Positions 8,226 to 16,274 of a stretch of DNA of 53,180 bases are shown here, piece by piece (the stretch's first letter is position 1; each line of letters begins with the position of its first letter). Position numbers and translations under genes: made by a program. The notes beneath the pieces are model-generated. The model had not been told where the DNA came from and ran no database searches. It worked only from the letters and a program-made list of their open reading frames with translations. The stretch is taken from assembly GCF_019443125.1 (NCBI RefSeq), contig NZ_JAHYXK010000022.1, forward strand, positions 1 to 53,180. Reading direction: 5' to 3'. The DNA is from Pontibacter aydingkolensis. Its GTDB lineage: Bacteria > Bacteroidota > Bacteroidia > Cytophagales > Hymenobacteraceae.

Positions 8226-9314
8226 TTACTCCACCTCTATCTGCTTCGACTTTCCGAACGTACCGATGATCTTACTGTTCAGTTCTTCCTGCACGGCAGC
8301 CAGCTCTTTTACGGCCTCTTCCCGTTTCTTGCTTCCCTCTTCCGATATTTTGATCACCTGGTCAAGCGTTTCCACCATATCGCGGTTCACTTTCTTCAGG
8401 GTCTCCACATCTACAATGCCGCGTTCATTCTCCTGGGCAGTTACCACCACGTTCTTTTTGAGGAGCTCTGAGTTCTTGCGGAGCATCTCATTGGTCGTGT
8501 CGGTTATCTTTTTCTGTATTTCAAGGGCCTTGCGTTGTTTCTCAAGCCCCAGGGCAATAGCTACCTGTTGGCGCCATACCGGAATCACCGTTACAATGGA
8601 GTTCTGTATCTTCTGGGCCAGCACATCGTTCGCAGTCTGTATCATGCGTATCTGCGGCATCGACTGGGTGGCAATAGTATGAGACAGCATAAAATCGTGC
8701 ACTTTTTTCTCCAGCCGCTCTTTAAAGGCCACCATATCGCTGAGGCGTTGCACGGCCAGTTCGTCCTGGTTGCTGGCTTCTACTTCGTCCTGTAATTGTG
8801 GAATAGTATCGTTCTCCAGTTCCTCAATTTTCATTTTACCAGCTGCAATCACTGCCCTTATCTCATGAATATACTCTACTGCCTGGGTAAACATTACCTC
8901 CAGGCTGGTAGTATCCTTCATTACACTCTGGCGGGTCTTTTCAAGCTTAATCACCACATCATCTACGTTCTCAGAGATAGAGTTATACTGGCTGGCTATG
9001 CGCTTGGCCCTGTCCTGGAGTTTTTTGCCGAATGGCAGGCGCGATAAAAAGCCGCGCTTCTCTTCCGGATCGTCAATTTTGATCATGTTGATCTGGGCCA
9101 GCAGTTCGTTAATGGCCGTACCGGCATCGCCGGAGTCTTTGGCTTTTACTTTACTAAGCAGCTCGTTGGAGTAGTGGCCGAGCTTACGCTGTGTTTCCAC
9201 GCCAAAATTGCTCAGGGTTTCAGGGTTCTTCGGGTCGATTGTTTTAGAGATCGCCAGCGCTTTTTGCTGAATCAGTTCTTTGTTTTCGGCAATCGTGATG
9301 TCTTTTTCTCCCAT
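8226..9314 (-). CDS. TelA/KlaA family toxic-anion resistance protein
   Basis: The 362-residue protein matches the TelA family in length and pattern: a long alpha-helical, coiled-coil-rich protein with segments such as FGKKLQDRAKRIASQYNSI and WRQQVAIALGLEKQRKALE, the latter typical of the family core. TelA-like proteins are linked to tellurite resistance and, more generally, to envelope stress. The biochemical activity is unknown. It is the middle gene of a three-gene operon, 5 bases after a membrane-anchored protein and 3 bases before a small helical protein. No TerC/TerD genes are nearby, so a direct tellurite role is unproven. Confidence 0.85.
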   Translation of the reverse strand: MGEKDITIAENKELIQQKALAISKTIDPKNPETLSNFGVETQRKLGHYSNELLSKVKAKDSGDAGTAINELLAQINMIKIDDPEEKRGFLSRLPFGKKLQDRAKRIASQYNSISENVDDVVIKLEKTRQSVMKDTTSLEVMFTQAVEYIHEIRAVIAAGKMKIEELENDTIPQLQDEVEASNQDELAVQRLSDMVAFKERLEKKVHDFMLSHTIATQSMPQIRMIQTANDVLAQKIQNSIVTVIPVWRQQVAIALGLEKQRKALEIQKKITDTTNEMLRKNSELLKKNVVVTAQENERGIVDVETLKKVNRDMVETLDQVIKISEEGSKKREEAVKELAAVQEELNSKIIGTFGKSKQIEVE

Positions 9315-9319
9315 GGTGT

Positions 9320-9760
9320 TCAGGTTCCGAATTGGTTTTTAGGATAGGTATCTAACGTATGCAGGTATTTTTTGATGTTCTCGTGCCGTTCGGTGGTTTC
9401 GTACCACTCTATTTCCTCCAGGGGCAGGTATTCTCCCAGCAGGTCGTGTACTTCGCGCAGCAGGGCCTCGCCTTTTTTAGTCCGGAAAACAGGGTTTTTA
9501 TACTGTGCGCTCAGGTATTCAACTTTTACCAGCCCGGTTTGCGTAACCGCCAGTTCCTTTACCTCTACTACCAGCTCCGACGATTGATTATGCTCTGTAA
9601 CAACCGTTTTATAGATGCCTTTATTACCTTCTTCCAGGGCAGCTATACTTTTCTGCCGGAGTTCGATGATGGCTTTCTGCAAACGGTAGTTTGGTTTTAT
9701 GTAGTGGCCGAACACATACCCGAGTAGTGCCCCTATAAGCAACGTCCAAAAAATGATCAT
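9320..9760 (-). CDS. Membrane-anchored hypothetical protein of the TelA operon
   Basis: This 146-residue protein has one N-terminal membrane helix (about 2-19, IIFWTLLIGALLGYVFG) followed by a charged, soluble, likely helical domain facing the cytoplasm. No family is recognised. It is the first gene of the TelA-type operon, 5 bases upstream of the TelA-like gene, and could anchor that protein to the membrane (inference from position). The Trp-Tyr-rich segment IEWYETTERHENIKKYL is distinctive. Confidence 0.7.
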   Translation of the reverse strand: MIIFWTLLIGALLGYVFGHYIKPNYRLQKAIIELRQKSIAALEEGNKGIYKTVVTEHNQSSELVVEVKELAVTQTGLVKVEYLSAQYKNPVFRTKKGEALLREVHDLLGEYLPLEEIEWYETTERHENIKKYLHTLDTYPKNQFGT

Positions 9761-10452
9761 AGATGATAGTGCTATTTACGCGAAAATGTAGCTTTTACTT
9801 TCTATACGGGGAAAAGGGAATAATTGTCTGAATCAGGATTTTCAAGATTAGAAAAGATATGCAGGACTTTCTGCAGGACGGTATCCAACCACCCCTGCCC
9901 CCTCTTCCGAATCTCTGACTTTAACCAAGGCGGAGAATTTTACCTCACCCCAGCCCTCTCCTTTTATCGAGGTCCCCTACCCCCAAAACAGGAGAGGGAG
10001 GTTAAGCAAGGTGATGACAAACGTCTGCTATTAAACTCATACATATGGCAAAGTAGTAGCAAAGCTCCCCTCCTTGGAAAAGGAGGGGCGGGGGCATTAC
10101 TGTTCGAAGCCTGCAGATTGTGCCTCCTAATGCCATTGAGGTTGTTTTAGTCATGAGAAACTGGCCTCTTGAGAGGACCATAGGGGTGTTTAGGTTAATA
10201 GGGCTTATACTTTTAAACGAGGCACTGAGCAGTTCCGGACATTGCTGACACCCCTGTAATTCCCTCAAGGGTAGGGCCGTTTCATTCTTATAAAAAGAGG
10301 TCAAAAACTTCTGTCATCCTGAAAGGAACTTGGTTGCTGGGAGGTTAAGCTATCCTCCCAGCAACCAAGTTCCTTTCAGGATGACAGAATAAAAGAGAAT
10401 GAAACGCCCCTGCCCTCTAGGGGACAATTGAGCTTAATACTGCCTTTTCTCC
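9761..10452. repeat. Repeat-rich spacer
   Basis: No gene is supported. In order it holds CAGCCCTCTCC ... AGGAGAGGG (about 9950-9998, also near 24235), a CTCCTT-G-AAAAGGAGG hairpin near 10072-10090, a CATTACTGTTCGAAGCCTG segment at 10096 shared with the element at 14278-14540, CTTGAGAGGACCATAGGGGTG near 10170, and the long hairpin element at 10274-10410. Confidence 0.6.
10274..10410. repeat. Long perfect hairpin element (copy 1)
   Basis: Arms of about 35 bases (10309-10344 and 10354-10389) are perfect reverse complements around a 9-base loop. They contain TGTCATCCTGAAAGGA and GGTTGCTGGGAGG. An outer GTTTCATTC/GAATGAAAC pair (10279-10287 and 10397-10405) brackets the hairpin. A diverged second copy lies at 24508-24645, and a fragment (TTGTCATCTTGGAAAGATCTTGGT) lies near 35832. 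It looks like a non-coding mobile hairpin of the MITE or REP type. Confidence 0.75.
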
Positions 10453-11412
10453 TCAGTTCCTGAAGTTCTGCGTGATCATGAGTTTGCCGGGGCCTCCTTT
10501 CATTACACCTATTCCTACCCTGCTGTAGCGTGCTCCGAGTATATTGGCACGGTGCCCCGGGGAGTCCATCAGGCCTTCGTGGGCTATGGTTAGCGTAGGT
10601 GCCAGCGCCAGGTTCTCTCCTGATACTAAAAAACGAACCCCGGCTTCTCTTATCCTGTCCCCGGCGTCGTATCCTTCGGGGGAATAATGGGAAAAGTAAC
10701 CTCGCCTGAACATATCGGTGCTGTGCTGCCGTGCAACGGAACGGAGAGCTGTATCGGCTTGCAGGGGCTTGAGCCCATTGGCAATGCGTTCCTGGTTAAG
10801 CAGTTCCAGCATTTTGGTCTCCAACTCCGGCTGCGGCACCGGCTGCTTTACTTTATAAGGGAGTTCTATTGTTCTGGCTGCGCCTGGCTCTATAGTAAGG
10901 TTATTTAAGCTGCGCTGCACCGCATCTTCAAATACAGGGGCCAGTGCTGCCTCGGCACGGTAAGCGTACGCTGCAAAACGGTTGGCTACTGTACTCTGGT
11001 GCATACTGGCATTCAGGCCGCCAGGCAGCGGAATAGCCAGCAGCAGTACGGCCGCTATGGCCACGGTAATTGCTCCGTTCAGCAGTCCCGGCACCAGCCC
11101 CATCACCTGGTTTAGTTTACGGGCATGTATGGCTGGCGACAGCCTTTGCAACAACAGCGACTCCAGGAAATGAAGCAGCATACCTGCCAGCAGCACCACT
11201 ATAAAAAAAGCCACCGGCAGCAGCCATACTTCCTCCAGGTAGATAAACCTGGCCAGCAGGTTCGCCACGTAGGGGTAAAAACGCAAACCTATTACCAGGC
11301 AACCCACCCACCGTACCAGGTCCAGCACACCAAATATAAACCCGCGCCGCCAGCCGGTTACAGCACCAGACACAATGATCAGCAACAGCAGAATGTCAAT
11401 GTAATTGAGCAT
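10453..11412 (-). CDS. CvpA-like membrane protein fused to CAP/SCP domain
   Basis: Starting at the ATG at 11412 (a TTG at 11430 extends the frame by six codons), the 319-residue protein has about four membrane helices in its first 160 residues, with the CvpA-type opening NYIDILLLLIIVSGAVTGWRRG. A CAP (SCP/PR1-like) domain follows from about 195 to the end. CAP motifs visible are HSTDMFRRGYFSHYSPEG, GENLA and HEGLMDSPGHRANIL. CvpA proteins belong to the colicin V production and envelope-homeostasis family. CAP domains are usually extracytoplasmic, so the C-terminus should face the periplasm. The substrate is unknown. Confidence 0.9.
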   Translation of the reverse strand: MLNYIDILLLLIIVSGAVTGWRRGFIFGVLDLVRWVGCLVIGLRFYPYVANLLARFIYLEEVWLLPVAFFIVVLLAGMLLHFLESLLLQRLSPAIHARKLNQVMGLVPGLLNGAITVAIAAVLLLAIPLPGGLNASMHQSTVANRFAAYAYRAEAALAPVFEDAVQRSLNNLTIEPGAARTIELPYKVKQPVPQPELETKMLELLNQERIANGLKPLQADTALRSVARQHSTDMFRRGYFSHYSPEGYDAGDRIREAGVRFLVSGENLALAPTLTIAHEGLMDSPGHRANILGARYSRVGIGVMKGGPGKLMITQNFRN

Positions 11413-11533
11413 ACAAAAAGCGATAGTCAAAGTTCTTTATCTCGTTTACGTGTCTGCAGTTTCAGGTTTTGGTTTAGGATGGCCCTACCAAATGTGGTTT
11501 ATACTTGCTGTACAACTCTGGTATGCAGTCTTT

Positions 11534-11721
11534 AGAGGCTGTTTTGATTTTATTGTTGGAAGCGAAAAGGAGATTTTAAGGGTTCTGGCGAGACTCCTCC
11601 CCGAAATTCTTCTGGATGTTCCATTTGAGTGGCATAGCAGCGCTATGGCGCGAAAAAGAGACGAAGCCAGGTTTCGTAAAATCAACTTTGCAGCCTAACG
11701 AATAAATTCAAAACAGCCTCT
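11534..11721. repeat. 188-bp inverted-repeat element (MITE-like)
   Basis: AGAGGCTGTTTTGA at 11534-11547 is the exact reverse complement of 11708-11721. The arms bound about 160 bases that include a small palindrome (CATAGC/GCTATG). The arm resembles the GAGGCTGT ends of several Bacteroidota insertion sequences as I recall them. An open frame at 11405-11698 runs across it but has no recognisable domain, so it is not annotated as a gene. The rest of the spacer up to 11863 shows nothing else. Confidence 0.6.
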
Positions 11722-11863
11722 TAGTTGGTTAAAACAGAAAAAGCGCAACCATTGCAACACACAACCAGGAGCTGATCTTGGAAGAAAACATTATGAAGCT
11801 TAACATGTCTTCTTATATTGGCATTAAAACGGCACAGAACAGGTGCAAGACTGTTCATACCTG

Positions 11864-12988
11864 ATGAAGAAACCACTTAAGACACTATTTTATTTATTCA
11901 GCGCCCTCATTTTGCTGGCTACAGTAGCAGGCTGCTCTCTGATGAGCCTCTCCCCGCAGTTTGGGGCAGAAGCAAAAGGGGCACGCAGGCAAACGATACA
12001 GCAGTCGCCTAACTATTACGACGGCGAGTTCCGGAACCCCGTGGAAACGAACATGGACCTTGGCTTTAACGGGACTGTCAAAGCAATCACCTCCAGGCTA
12101 TTCGGACGCAATGATAGCCTTACCCCCGACCATATGCTCCCTGCCATCAAACTGGACTCCGCTAAGATCGCCGCTACCCGGGATACAGCCACCGTTATTA
12201 CCTGGCTCGGGCACTCGGCTTTTATAGTGGAGATAGACGGCAAGCGCCTTCTCCTGGACCCCATGCTAGGCAACAGGGCCTCTCCTTTCAGTTTTATGGG
12301 GCCGAAGCGCTTTTCTGAACTGCCCATCTCCCTGGAGCAGATGCCGCACATCGATGCCGTCCTGATCTCGCACGACCACTACGACCACCTGGACTACGGC
12401 TCCATTAAAGAACTAACTGCTAAAACAACACACTTTTATGTAGCCCTCGGCGTAGGAGCCCACCTGGAGCGCTGGGGGGTGCCAGCAGATAAGATCACCG
12501 AACTGGACTGGTGGCAGGAAGCTACTTTTCAGGGTTTAACCTTTGCTGCCACACCGGCACGGCATTTCTCAGGCCGTGGCTTTAGCGACAGGATGCAAAC
12601 CCTCTGGACTTCCTGGGTTATACTTGGCAGCAAGGACAAGGTCTTTTTTAGCGGCGATTCCGGCTATTTTGATGGCTTTAAAGAGATCGGGCAAAAGTAT
12701 GGCCCTTTTGATATTACCCTGATGGAGTGCGGCCAGTACAACGAACTGTGGCCCAACATACACATGATGCCGGCGCAAACCGTGCAGGCACACCAGGACC
12801 TGAAAGGCAAACTCTTAATGCCCATCCATTGGGGAACCTTTGCCCTGGCCCTGCACCCCTGGACCGACCCGATCGAGCGGGTAACGGCAGAGGCCAGGGA
12901 ACTGGGCGTACCTATTGCCACTCCGCGCATCGGGGAGCGGGTTATACTTCACAAAAAGGTACCTCGGCAGGACTGGTGGCTGGAGTAA
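11864..12988 (+). CDS. Metallo-beta-lactamase-fold lipoprotein (NAPE-PLD/UlaG-like)
   Basis: The ATG at 11864 is preferred to the GTG at 11843 because it starts directly with a lipoprotein signal (MKKPLKTLFYLFSALILLA, lipobox around AGC). The 374-residue protein has the zinc-binding HDHYDHLD motif, upstream WLGHSAFIVEIDG, then SGDSGYFDGF and HWGTFALALHPW, which together are the order seen in UlaG/NAPE-PLD-type hydrolases. It is probably anchored outside the inner membrane and hydrolyses a phosphodiester or lactone. The substrate cannot be read from sequence. The gene is single with no clear operon partner; the next gene starts about 60 bases on. Confidence 0.88.
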   Translation: MKKPLKTLFYLFSALILLATVAGCSLMSLSPQFGAEAKGARRQTIQQSPNYYDGEFRNPVETNMDLGFNGTVKAITSRLFGRNDSLTPDHMLPAIKLDSAKIAATRDTATVITWLGHSAFIVEIDGKRLLLDPMLGNRASPFSFMGPKRFSELPISLEQMPHIDAVLISHDHYDHLDYGSIKELTAKTTHFYVALGVGAHLERWGVPADKITELDWWQEATFQGLTFAATPARHFSGRGFSDRMQTLWTSWVILGSKDKVFFSGDSGYFDGFKEIGQKYGPFDITLMECGQYNELWPNIHMMPAQTVQAHQDLKGKLLMPIHWGTFALALHPWTDPIERVTAEARELGVPIATPRIGERVILHKKVPRQDWWLE

Positions 12989-13049
12989 GAAATACAGTTT
13001 ACCGCTGCCTTTATTAAAAGCTTGTCTGCATTAATCCTTACCTTTGGCC

Positions 13050-13604
13050 ATGGATTTTGTAGCCCTGGATTTTGAGACGGCCACGCCGCAGCGTGACAGC
13101 CCATGTGAGATTGGTGTAACGGTTGTTCGGAAAAGGCAGATCGTAGAAACACGCTCCTGGCTGATAAAGCCTTTGTATTACCCGCACTTTAATGCCTTTA
13201 ACGTAGCGGTGCATGGCATACGGCCTTTCGATGTAAAAGACCAGCCCGATTTCAGGGAGCTTTGGCCGGTGCTGCAGCCTTACCTGGAGGGGCAACTACT
13301 GATCGCGCACAATGCCAGCTTTGATATGAGTGTGCTGCGCAAAACCCTTGCCACCTACAATATACCTTTGCCGGAAGCGCGTTATTCGTGCAGCCTGAAA
13401 TTCTCCAAAAACATCTGGAAAGGCATGCACAAGTACGACCTGAAAACGCTCTGCAACATGCACCGCATCGATTTCCTGCACCACCGTGCCGCCTCCGATG
13501 CCGATGCCTGCGCCAGGTTATCACTGAAGGCCATGGACCTGACCGGCACTGCCTCAGAAGAAGAGTTCGACGCTAAACTGGGAAGCAAGATCAGCCGGGT
13601 ATAA
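13050..13604 (+). CDS. DnaQ-like 3'-5' exonuclease (DEDDh)
   Basis: Read from the ATG at 13050 (a TTG two codons earlier also extends the frame), the 184-residue protein shows all exonuclease motifs: VALDFETA (Exo I, Asp and Glu), HNASFDMSVL (Exo II) and HHRAASDADACA (Exo III, His and Asp). The family trims 3' ends of DNA or RNA with two metal ions. The polymerase epsilon-like form is common, but no polymerase domain is attached, so it may act in repair or RNA turnover. It follows the metallo-hydrolase gene by about 60 bases on the same strand. Confidence 0.9.
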   Translation: MDFVALDFETATPQRDSPCEIGVTVVRKRQIVETRSWLIKPLYYPHFNAFNVAVHGIRPFDVKDQPDFRELWPVLQPYLEGQLLIAHNASFDMSVLRKTLATYNIPLPEARYSCSLKFSKNIWKGMHKYDLKTLCNMHRIDFLHHRAASDADACARLSLKAMDLTGTASEEEFDAKLGSKISRV

Positions 13605-13635
13605 TCGGTTTATACTATTAGACCTGGTTTATACT

Positions 13636-14007
13636 TTAGCCGGCAACCCACTTACGGGCTTCTTCGGTTTCCTCGAAGGCGAATGAGCGCTGCTCAATGG
13701 CTGGCACCACCGCAAACACACCCGTTGCCAGGTGCTGCAACCAGTTTTTGTCGGTTACCAGTGCCATTCTGTTTACCTTTTGCAGCACCTCCCCGAAGTT
13801 GGAAAGTATAAAGCGCAGCCGCTCCTGTATGGCTGCGGGTGCTATACCGGCTGTGGCAGGCATTTCGATGTACAAGCTAAAGGTAGCATCCGACTCCAAC
13901 TCCGGTTTTATCACTTCCTGCGATGCTTTCATGTCCTGCACGGTTATCTCCCCTTCTGCCCTGAAAGCGAGTAAGTTCTTATTTCCCAGGTCTAGTTGCT
14001 GTATCAT
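13636..14007 (-). CDS. SpoIIAA/STAS-like protein
   Basis: The 123-residue protein resembles the SpoIIAA-like (STAS-fold) family: a beta strand with FRAEGEITVQDM, the helical segment after LYIEMP, VNRMALVTDKNWLQHLA and a C-terminal EEARKWV helix. These small cytoplasmic proteins are thought to bind lipids or nucleotides or act in partner switching. No anti-sigma kinase is nearby. Two larger proteins at 49622-50122 and 51874-52308 share the general layout. It is convergent with the exonuclease gene, 31 bases apart. Confidence 0.75.
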   Translation of the reverse strand: MIQQLDLGNKNLLAFRAEGEITVQDMKASQEVIKPELESDATFSLYIEMPATAGIAPAAIQERLRFILSNFGEVLQKVNRMALVTDKNWLQHLATGVFAVVPAIEQRSFAFEETEEARKWVAG

Positions 14008-14782
14008 AGTGGTATGCTTTTAATAAAGTATACTCAGTTTATACTTAGAGCGATGTGTAGGGCTGGCCGGTGCATGGTTCGGGCAGGTAATTTGTCAGAA
14101 TCTTTAAATAGGGCCCCTACCCCAAGGATTTTCAGGATTTATAGATGAACAGGATGTTCGATAGTTAAAGACTGCTGTACTACTTATACTTTATCATTTA
14201 TTGATCAGCCTGTTTCGCAAACATGTCGCGTACTAATGAATCAACTTAAGTAAAAGGCTTTCATTTCGAACTGGGGGTAAGGGCCACTACTATTCGAAAC
14301 CTGTTAAGTATGCGTTTCTGTGCAATTGGCGTTGATTTCCTGGAGTAGAAATTGTCCCCTTGAGGGGACCGTAGGGGTGTAGATAGCTGGGATTTCGCTT
14401 CGTGGTTACTTCATTGATTGAATTTCGCCTTCATGAACACCCCTGTAGTCCCCTCAAGGGGACAATCCTGGTTGACAGAAAGCGGCTTCTCGGCTTTATA
14501 GAGACCATTTAGCAGGTTTCGAACAGTAGTGGGTAGGGTCCTCTTTAAGTGAGAAATCTATATAGAATCGTCTTAAACTAGTTTTATAAAGATCTCTCCT
14601 ATCGTCGAGATGACAGCTTTTGCTTAAATTGACGATTTTGTGACTAGCGCTGTCTAATCAATCACCAAAAAATACCCCGCAGCTTAGCTTAACCAGATCT
14701 TTACTACGAGTTAAGAGGCATAGGCATCACGCAAAGCCTGTTCTACAGTCTCTTACAAAGCATACCCGGCGTATCGGCAGCT
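14008..14782. repeat. Repeat-rich spacer
   Basis: No gene longer than a few dozen codons is seen. Contents are two AAGTATA-type motifs near 14025-14045, a palindrome-rich element at 14278-14540, and an inverted element GAGAAATCTATATAGAA ... AGATCTCTC ... GTCGAGATGACA (about 14552-14613) of the same family as 7878-7960 and 24752-24875. Confidence 0.6.
14278..14540. repeat. Imperfect inverted-repeat element of about 260 bp
   Basis: Outer arms CACTACTATTCGAAACCTG (near 14284) and the complement of 14508-14530 match with few mismatches. Inner arms TTGTCCCCTTGAGGGGAC (14352) and its complement near 14447-14467 also match, each followed by a GGGGTGT motif. Parts recur at about 10090-10270 and 26690-26860. 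It has no coding capacity, so it looks like a MITE or a structured repeat. Confidence 0.65.
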
Positions 14783-14863
14783 TTACTGATCCAGTGTCAG
14801 CTCGATAGCGAAATAGGCCACCGAGCCTACCAGTAACAAAGCAAGTGCAATATTGGGAGTCAT
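14783..14863 (-). CDS. Possible 26-residue membrane peptide
   Basis: ATG at 14863 to TAA at 14783-14785 gives MTPNIALALLLVGSVAYFAI plus six residues (ELTLDQ). It is a single hydrophobic helix with an acidic C-terminus, of a kind often missed by gene callers. It lies upstream of nothing obvious on its strand and downstream of the Rieske gene. No strong ribosome binding site is visible, which is usual in Bacteroidota. Chance is possible, since the frame is short. Confidence 0.4.
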   Translation of the reverse strand: MTPNIALALLLVGSVAYFAIELTLDQ

Positions 14864-14982
14864 AGGCGCAAATGTGTTAATTACAGAATAAGAAAACCAA
14901 GCCTGTAGCTTGTACTTATACTAACTACCTGAGCAACAGTATTGTTTGACTGCTAACTTACTTTGCTGCTGCCTTGCCCCTG

Positions 14983-15888
14983 CTAATCAGCCTTCTTACT
15001 TTTTTCCTTTTTCGGGGTCCGGACCTCAATCTGGCCATTCTTCACCCGTACTTCAAACCGGGGCTGCGGTTCTGTTGCCGGACCGTGCACCACGCTGCCA
15101 TCTCTCAAATCGAAGACCGACCCGTGCCACGGACAGTGCACATGCCCGTCTTCATGCAGGTGGCCTTCTGAAAGCGGCCCGCCGAGGTGCGAACAGGTGT
15201 GCGCCAGGGCGTAAATCTCCCCGTTCTTGCGGGCAAGCAGCACCGGAACCTCTCCGGCTTTAACACAGCGCATGGTGTTTTCGGCTAATTCGTTTTCCGG
15301 TAAAACAGATACAAAGTCTTCGGGGTAAGTTACAGCCGTAGCCGTGTGGTCTACGCCTACCTGCTTGCCATATACCAAGTGACCGCCCAGGTAAGCGCCA
15401 AAACTAACCACACCATACCCGAGCATGGACAGGCCAATGGCAGTGCCGCGGGTCTTTTTGCGCCGGCGGAGCAACAGCGACGTAACATAAAGAGCGGCAG
15501 CACCAGCGTTCAGCATACCATGCATCAACCCGATTTTACGCCTTTCCTGCGTCGTGCCGGTCCAGTCGGTTATGCCTGTTATGGCCGCACCCACTGCACC
15601 TACCAGGCCCACGGCCACGACAGCATCGGCACCGGGCACATACTTTTTCTCTCCCATCAGCTCCAAGGTATCCAGCACGGCGGCAGTCGTCCACGACCCA
15701 ATGGGAACATCTGTTATAGCCGGATGCAAAGGGTGGCCGAGCCAGGCGCCGTGCAGCATGTCTTTAACCTGCTTACCGGCTTCTCCGCCTGCTTCAAAAG
15801 CATTTACAACCGCAGGCTGTATAGCGTCTCCTGCTGTTTTAAGCCATTCCTGCTCTTCAATGGCCTCGATTATGGTTTTCTGCCCCAT
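14983..15888 (-). CDS. DUF2231 membrane domain fused to Rieske ferredoxin
   Basis: The 301-residue protein starts with a soluble segment, then a DUF2231-type membrane region (about 45-175) containing WLGHPLHPAITDVPIGSW and several hydrophobic helices. A C-terminal Rieske [2Fe-2S] domain (about 190-290) carries ligand motifs CSHLGG and CPWHGS. The Rieske part belongs to the bacterial ferredoxin-like type and would carry electrons at the membrane. The donor and acceptor are not shown by context. The C-terminus is Lys-rich. Confidence 0.9.
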   Translation of the reverse strand: MGQKTIIEAIEEQEWLKTAGDAIQPAVVNAFEAGGEAGKQVKDMLHGAWLGHPLHPAITDVPIGSWTTAAVLDTLELMGEKKYVPGADAVVAVGLVGAVGAAITGITDWTGTTQERRKIGLMHGMLNAGAAALYVTSLLLRRRKKTRGTAIGLSMLGYGVVSFGAYLGGHLVYGKQVGVDHTATAVTYPEDFVSVLPENELAENTMRCVKAGEVPVLLARKNGEIYALAHTCSHLGGPLSEGHLHEDGHVHCPWHGSVFDLRDGSVVHGPATEPQPRFEVRVKNGQIEVRTPKKEKSKKAD

Positions 15889-16274
15889 TTGCTTTATCTT
15901 ATTTTATTTTGGATTATGAGGTTAAGAACGCAGATAGGGGCAGGAGGTTTGGGAGAGGTGTTTGGTGTGTTGTAGGTAGTAGGTATAAAGGTTGGTTTGG
16001 AGACTAGTTTATTTTTGAAGCAGTTGAGATTGGTGAAGGGTAGGGCTTGGAATTATATGATGGTAAATAAGCGTCAGATTATGAATAGCTTATACTTAGG
16101 ACCTATTCAAATAAAGGCTCAAAAGCTAAATAACAAACTTCTCTATTTTGAAATAATGGAGACTTTTAAAGTTCTCATCTTTATTATAAGTAATCTTTAC
16201 TATATTGTCTTACATTGATATTCAACACGCTTAACGTTTTAATAATTTTCCAATAACAAGAGTAAGATTATATT
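15889..16274. other. Left boundary of the AT-rich island
   Basis: No gene is supported. From 15936 to 16012 the plus strand is unusually G- and T-rich with few C (GGGGCAGGAGG, TTTGGGAGAGG). Composition then turns AT-rich from about 16060, where the island begins. A 73-codon frame at 15997-16218 has no visible family. A weak TAATTTTC element (16243-16250) could serve as a -7 box for the PLD gene. Confidence 0.4.

Noticed and set aside
11405..11698. 97-codon plus-strand frame with a hydrophobic start
   Set aside because: It overlaps the start of the CvpA-CAP gene on the other strand and crosses the MITE-like element, so it is likely chance.
13039..13046. Perfect TACCTTTG -7 element directly before the exonuclease ATG
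   Set aside because: Its end is only 3 bases from the ATG, so transcription would begin inside or after the start codon; a chance match is more likely.
15997..16218. 73-codon frame before the PLD-like gene
   Set aside because: No family, and a tail that looks like AT-rich non-coding DNA; cannot be supported.
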